Notes under the pieces: generated by a model
Told to the model about the DNA's origin: nothing
Seen by the model: only the letters and a program-made list of their open reading frames with translations
Databases searched by the model: none
Position numbers and translations under genes: made by a program
In this document: positions 59,916-64,000 of the stretch, one piece after another
Numbering within the stretch: the first letter of the stretch is position 1
Layout: each line of letters opens with the position of its first letter
DNA from: Ptychodera flava
Taxonomy: Eukaryota; Hemichordata; Enteropneusta; Ptychoderidae
Length of the DNA: 64,000 nucleotides
NCBI RefSeq assembly: GCF_041260155.1
Contig: NC_091932.1
Span: 42,110,125 to 42,174,124 of the forward strand
Direction of reading: 5' to 3'

Positions 59916-62900
59916 CTATGATGAGGTAAAATAAAGGTTATCAGTATTGCTCAAAGTGCGCATGCGTAGGACGTGACATGCAAATAAGTAGCGCCTGGAA
60001 ATGTCTTCAACTTTGCAAATGACTTCCATGTGGTTTGGTGAAATGAAGTGAGAAGCGTCCAGTATGAATAGGAGCATATCTTTGTTGGATGATTTGAGGG
60101 AGCCAATGAGTGTTGGGTAATTGTTAGCAGCAAGGATATCCCATAAAAGTGGAAAATATTTATCTCTCAAGTGGTTCATATGGGTACAATGGCACACTAA
60201 ATGCAGTCTATCTTCTGCTCCATCTCCACAAAGTTTGCAGGTTGGATCGACTTGGTTTTGGTTAAATTTAGCTTTGTTAGCTTGTAAGGTGTAAGTTCCA
60301 GTAAGAAATCTTGCTTTAATGCAGGCTCTTTCAATGTCGCGAATGTTAGTGTTAGTTGAAGACCAAACATGATGTGGCTTATTCAGAGAACAGGCTTGAA
60401 GATTAACGAATCTGGTTGACTGCTTTGATGCAACATCGTTCTTGAGTTTTGAATGCCAATATGTATCGATATGAATCCTTAACAAGGTTTTCCACTGGTT
60501 CTTCGATGGAGGTTCTGAAGAAGCTGATAATAATTTGGAAGATCATATTTTTGAAGGATATCTTCGACCGTATTAAACCAGGATTTACTCTTGAAGTTGC
60601 TCATACTATATTGACGAAGAGCAAGGTTGTGTTCTGTAGAGTTTTTAAGACGGCAAATGTTAACAAACAAGGTAATGATAGTTTTGTCACGAAGGGCTTC
60701 TAGAGTCTGTGCACCGAGTAATAGCAGAACAAGAGAGTTGTTGCATCTATTAGGGAGGTGTTGAAGTTGTTTTAGTGTTTTAACTTGAAAACTCTCAATA
60801 GTAGTTATGTCCTTCTTCTTTATGTCGATGATTTCAAGACCAAATAGGAGTCTTGGGATAACATAAGTTTTCCAAATATGAGAAGAGATAATTGGGTTTA
60901 AGCCGTTACGTCCGTGGAGTCCAGCGCCAAACAATTGGTACAATGTTCTTCTAGCAATTTGAATGTTTTCTGAGATATCGAATTTTCCGTCTTTTCTTCG
61001 TATGATGCCTAAGTGTGAGATAATGTCACCACTGGAAATGACGTCATTGTTGATCTTTGGTTGGGAAATGGAGAAGTCTGTAGACTTGGCGTTTTTAGAG
61101 ATACAGATACTCTTAGATGCGTTGATCAGTTGTCTTTTACTATTAACATTGTCTTCGACGATTTGTACCATGGCGTTTATGTTGTGATCACTATCGGACA
61201 GTAAAGCGATGTCATCTGCGCATGTTGGGCTGCCAATATAGACATGTCCATTGTGCAAACCCAGCTGAGAATTTTCGAGTGTCTGTAAGGTATTATGAAT
61301 AAAGATTTTGAAAAGTTCGGCGGAGAGGGTACTGCCTTGTCTTGTGCCTTGTTTGAGTATGATGTCTTGTGACATGAGACCATTCCATTTGACACGGGAA
61401 AATTGCTTTGAATACATATCAGCGATGAGGTTCCAGAGTTGACCTTTGATCCCTTGGTGGAACAGTTCTACTAAAAGTTTGTTGTGCCAGACCACGTCAA
61501 ATGCTTTGTGTGCATCTAGAAAGACTTGATGAAGAGACGATTTGTTGTTATCTGCAGCCAGGTTTGCTTCTGAGATAATCATGGCTGCCATCATAGAAGA
61601 ACACTTCGCCGTGAACCCTCTTTGCAGTGTTGTTTGTGAGAAACTATATTTTGTAAACGAACCAATACAAGCTTTTCAAACACTTTATTAATAATGGACA
61701 GGTTGGTGATACCTCTATAGTTTTCTGGTCTTGAGGGGTCTTTGCCTTTCTTGAGAATTGGAGTTAAGATACCGCCTTTTAGGCTCTCAGGAATACATCC
61801 ATGGTTCTTTATGGCGTTTAAGAGGACGTGAAGAAAGTTGATAACCTTATCCCCACCATACTTAAGGTGCTCAGCAGAGAGACTTGAGATATCAGGAGAT
61901 TTGTTGTTGTTGAGGGAGGAAATTGCTTTTTTAACTTCGGCTAAGGAAAAATCAGTGAAATTTTCATCATTGCTGCAAATATTTTCAATCAGCAGCCTGT
62001 TAAGTTCCGTGTTCTGAAGCTCCTTCGGATCGAAGTTGTCGTTGTCTAGTGGTTCAGCTAGTTGTTGGAAGTGGCTTTCCCAGGCATGTATGGTTTCCTG
62101 TCCTTTGTAAACAATACCATCAAGTTTTAATCATTAGCCAAAACAGCACTTGTAGAGCGTTGACGATTGATAAGCTTATGGAAAAGAATATGATCATCTT
62201 TATGGCTGACATGATACGATTATATAATTGATCACGATTCTGGGCTAATAATTGTCGTTGAAGACATCTCAGATGGTGTTTGCTTTTTGTGCGTTGAATA
62301 TTACTAGGGTGATCTTTATTTGTGGGTCTATCAGATGCTTTCCAGTTGAAGTAAGCCATCTTATTTTCTCTAATTGTTTGCGCTAGTTGTGGAGAGTACG
62401 GCATCCGACAATGAATAGATTTCTTTAGGTGATTATTTTTACTTGAATGGTTAGACAGGGAACCAGCTGCATATGTATTGCTGCAGTACAGTAGCTCGAG
62501 GTTTTGCCTGGGTATTTGGGTCGGACGGCAAAACCAGATGGTTTTCTGGTTTTGCCGTCCGACCCAAATACCCAGGCAAAACCTCGAGCTACTGTACTGC
62601 AGCAACATTATGTAGAGTGTTGATAAGGTAATCAAGTTCAAGTTGTAGGCCTATATCAAGCGAGTTTGTGATGGTGTTACAAGGTCGAAGAGCATCTTGA
62701 ATCTTAGAATAATATGACTCTTTAATTTTCCACCACTGTGGCCGTCTGTCAACCAAGGTAGCCTTTTTGCTGTCAATGCGTTCTTCAAACAAGGTTGATT
62801 GGAAAGGATATGTAAACTGATGGGAGTATGGTCAGACATATTATCCAGTTCAAAATTGGTCACCTTGCAGGTGAGTCCAGACAGTAAACTGTTGACATGC

Positions 62901-63110
62901 AGAAGGAATAATCCAATTGTGCCCTATCTCTTCCATTTACGTGAAGAAAGGTGTAATTGTCTGCAGGAGTTAAAGAGTGTAGATTCAGATCTAAGATGAA
63001 TTTGCCAAATTTTTTGTCCCTGGAGTATGACGCCCTCATCGGCCAGTCTCGCTTTAGAAATATCAAGATGGCGGCGCTCTGTGTTTGGCGGTTGACATTT
63101 GTTTTCAATT
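59916..63110 (-). mobile_element. APE-type LINE, 5'-truncated, with endonuclease end, RT and zinc-finger tail
   Basis: From 63110 downward the minus strand encodes the end of an APE endonuclease (TFLHVNGRDRAQLDYSFC, MSDHTPISLHI), a linker, then reverse transcriptase. RT blocks seen are SLNNNKSPDISS, ILTPILKKGKDPSRPENYRG, FLDAHKAFDVVWHNKL, KQGTRQGSTLSAELF and the catalytic CADDIALLS (a variant of YADD). The C-terminal region has a knuckle, CKLCGDGAEDRLHLVCHC. The longest open frames are 61594-60479 and 60485-59916. A handful of frame changes plus the palindrome at 62478 mean it is dead, but identity to the family pattern is high, so it is fairly young. The 5' half of the endonuclease and any ORF1 are missing. 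Confidence 0.88.
62478..62605. repeat. Near-perfect inverted duplication, 61-bp arms, inside the LINE
   Basis: Arms 62478-62538 and 62545-62605 are exact complements by eye around a 6-base centre (TGGTTT). The outer part of both arms (TTGCTGCAGTACAGTAG) encodes LINE sequence (AAVQY on one side, LLYCSN on the other). Confidence 0.9.
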
Positions 63111-63762
63111 CGTGATTCTTCCGCGTAATAATGCAAGATGATAAATAACGCACAAGAACGTTATTTTTAAACCATTTGTGCACATAATCTTCTCATTTCA
63201 TAACACACACAGATCATAAACTGGTCAACATTGAAAAAAAGTAAATTTTTATACATTTATGGCACTATATTCGCGGACTCAGATAATAGATACATAACAC
63301 GTAAACAAGTTTGGGGAAATACCTCAGTGCAGGGGGAATCCTGACGTACACGGATTTTGGCAAAAGAAGAGAATCCGAAGCAAAATGACGTCAGAGGTGG
63401 AAGAACATATATTGCGGAAATATGAAATAAAAACACGTCTTGGCAAAGGGGTAAGTATGGTATTTGTATATGCTTGAGTCTTTTTCCTACTGATCTGAGA
63501 CTGAGCGGATTGAGAAATACAATAATATTTACAATATTGTATGATACCAATATACTACAATACTACAGCCAAGAAGAAACATCGTCACGTAACACTAAGG
63601 TCACAATAAATATTTGTAGTCCCTAGACCAGGCCGGCCTTGATTTAGGCCTTGGACCCAGCACCTATGCTTCCGGATCCACGTACACCGGGGTGCAATAC
63701 CATACGCTCGCTTTATTCATGGTGGTTGAGTAAGGCTGGCATCAACCATGGAGCTATGGTAG
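63111..63762. other. No gene recognised
   Basis: Only short frames. No link to other repeats in the window. Confidence 0.4.
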
Positions 63763-63798
63763 CCCACGGTCCCTCCACTTTTGTGGAGGGACCGTGGG
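63763..63798. repeat. Perfect 16-bp-arm hairpin CCCACGGTCCCTCCAC
   Basis: Arms 63763-63778 and 63783-63798 around TTTT. Confidence 0.9.
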
Positions 63799-63871
63799 TA
63801 GCCCATGCATCAACAGTGACCACGGCACAATCATAGCTCTGCATGGCAGAGCTGTGTGTTACCGGCGTTAT

Positions 63872-63914
63872 ACGGCCTCCCACCACAATTTGTTGGTATG
63901 TGGTGGGAGGCCGT
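63872..63914. repeat. Perfect 16-bp-arm hairpin ACGGCCTCCCACCACA
   Basis: Arms 63872-63887 and 63899-63914. It lies 74 bp from the preceding hairpin and is similar in style, so both may belong to one foldback cluster. Confidence 0.85.
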
Positions 63915-64000
63915 GTAATGCAGAGCGAAGCACAATCATTGCTTGGTTGTTGCTGCCATTTGCAGTCACGTTACATCTCCCTTGACTAATCACACCAGTT

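Overview
The window looks like nuclear DNA of a marine invertebrate deuterostome, with a hemichordate (acorn worm) or amphioxus-like animal as my best guess. The reasons are AT-rich DNA, multi-exon genes with GT-AG introns of 0.2-3 kb, a FAM187-type immunoglobulin-superfamily gene, and a heavy load of LINE fragments, MITEs, foldback elements and microsatellites. The species is inference. Exon boundaries below come from reading splice sites and phases by eye, not from transcripts.

Left part (1-20 kb) is host-gene territory. A PAN/apple-like terminal exon lies at 2424-2595 (+). A FAM187-like, two-Ig, single-pass membrane protein is encoded on the minus strand from 12730 down to 3777; its ten coding exons join in compatible phases except for one frame break inside a very long acidic exon. 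Head to head with it, 567 bp away, is a complete five-exon gene (13298-19165, +) for a 186-residue single-Ig type I membrane protein. The pair probably share a bidirectional promoter, and their last Ig domains are split by introns at the same place and phase, so they are likely relatives.

Middle part (20-26 kb and several later stretches) holds no gene I can recognise. It carries a CR1/L2-like LINE fragment, a tRNA-derived SINE, a roughly 1-kb foldback element with a MITE nested in one arm, and other hairpin elements.

Right-centre part (26-55 kb) is dominated by five copies (A-E) of an intronless gene that I do not recognise from any named family. Copies B (474 aa) and C (476 aa) are intact; A, D and E are broken or truncated. 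The protein has a low-complexity, charged, possibly nuclear N-terminal half and a C-terminal domain whose D...ExK...Q pattern fits the PD-(D/E)XK nuclease fold. The nuclease-coding DNA is almost identical in all five copies, even broken ones, while the N-terminal half has drifted. Copies A, B, C and E sit in a longer repeated unit whose 3' end is the C-terminal tail of a LINE. This family is the best candidate in the window for an undescribed system.

Right end (55-64 kb) contains a possible coding exon, a Harbinger-like foldback element, a LINE 3' tail, and a 3.2-kb 5'-truncated APE-type LINE on the minus strand that carries a near-perfect 61-bp inverted duplication. I saw no rRNA gene, functional tRNA gene or CRISPR array.
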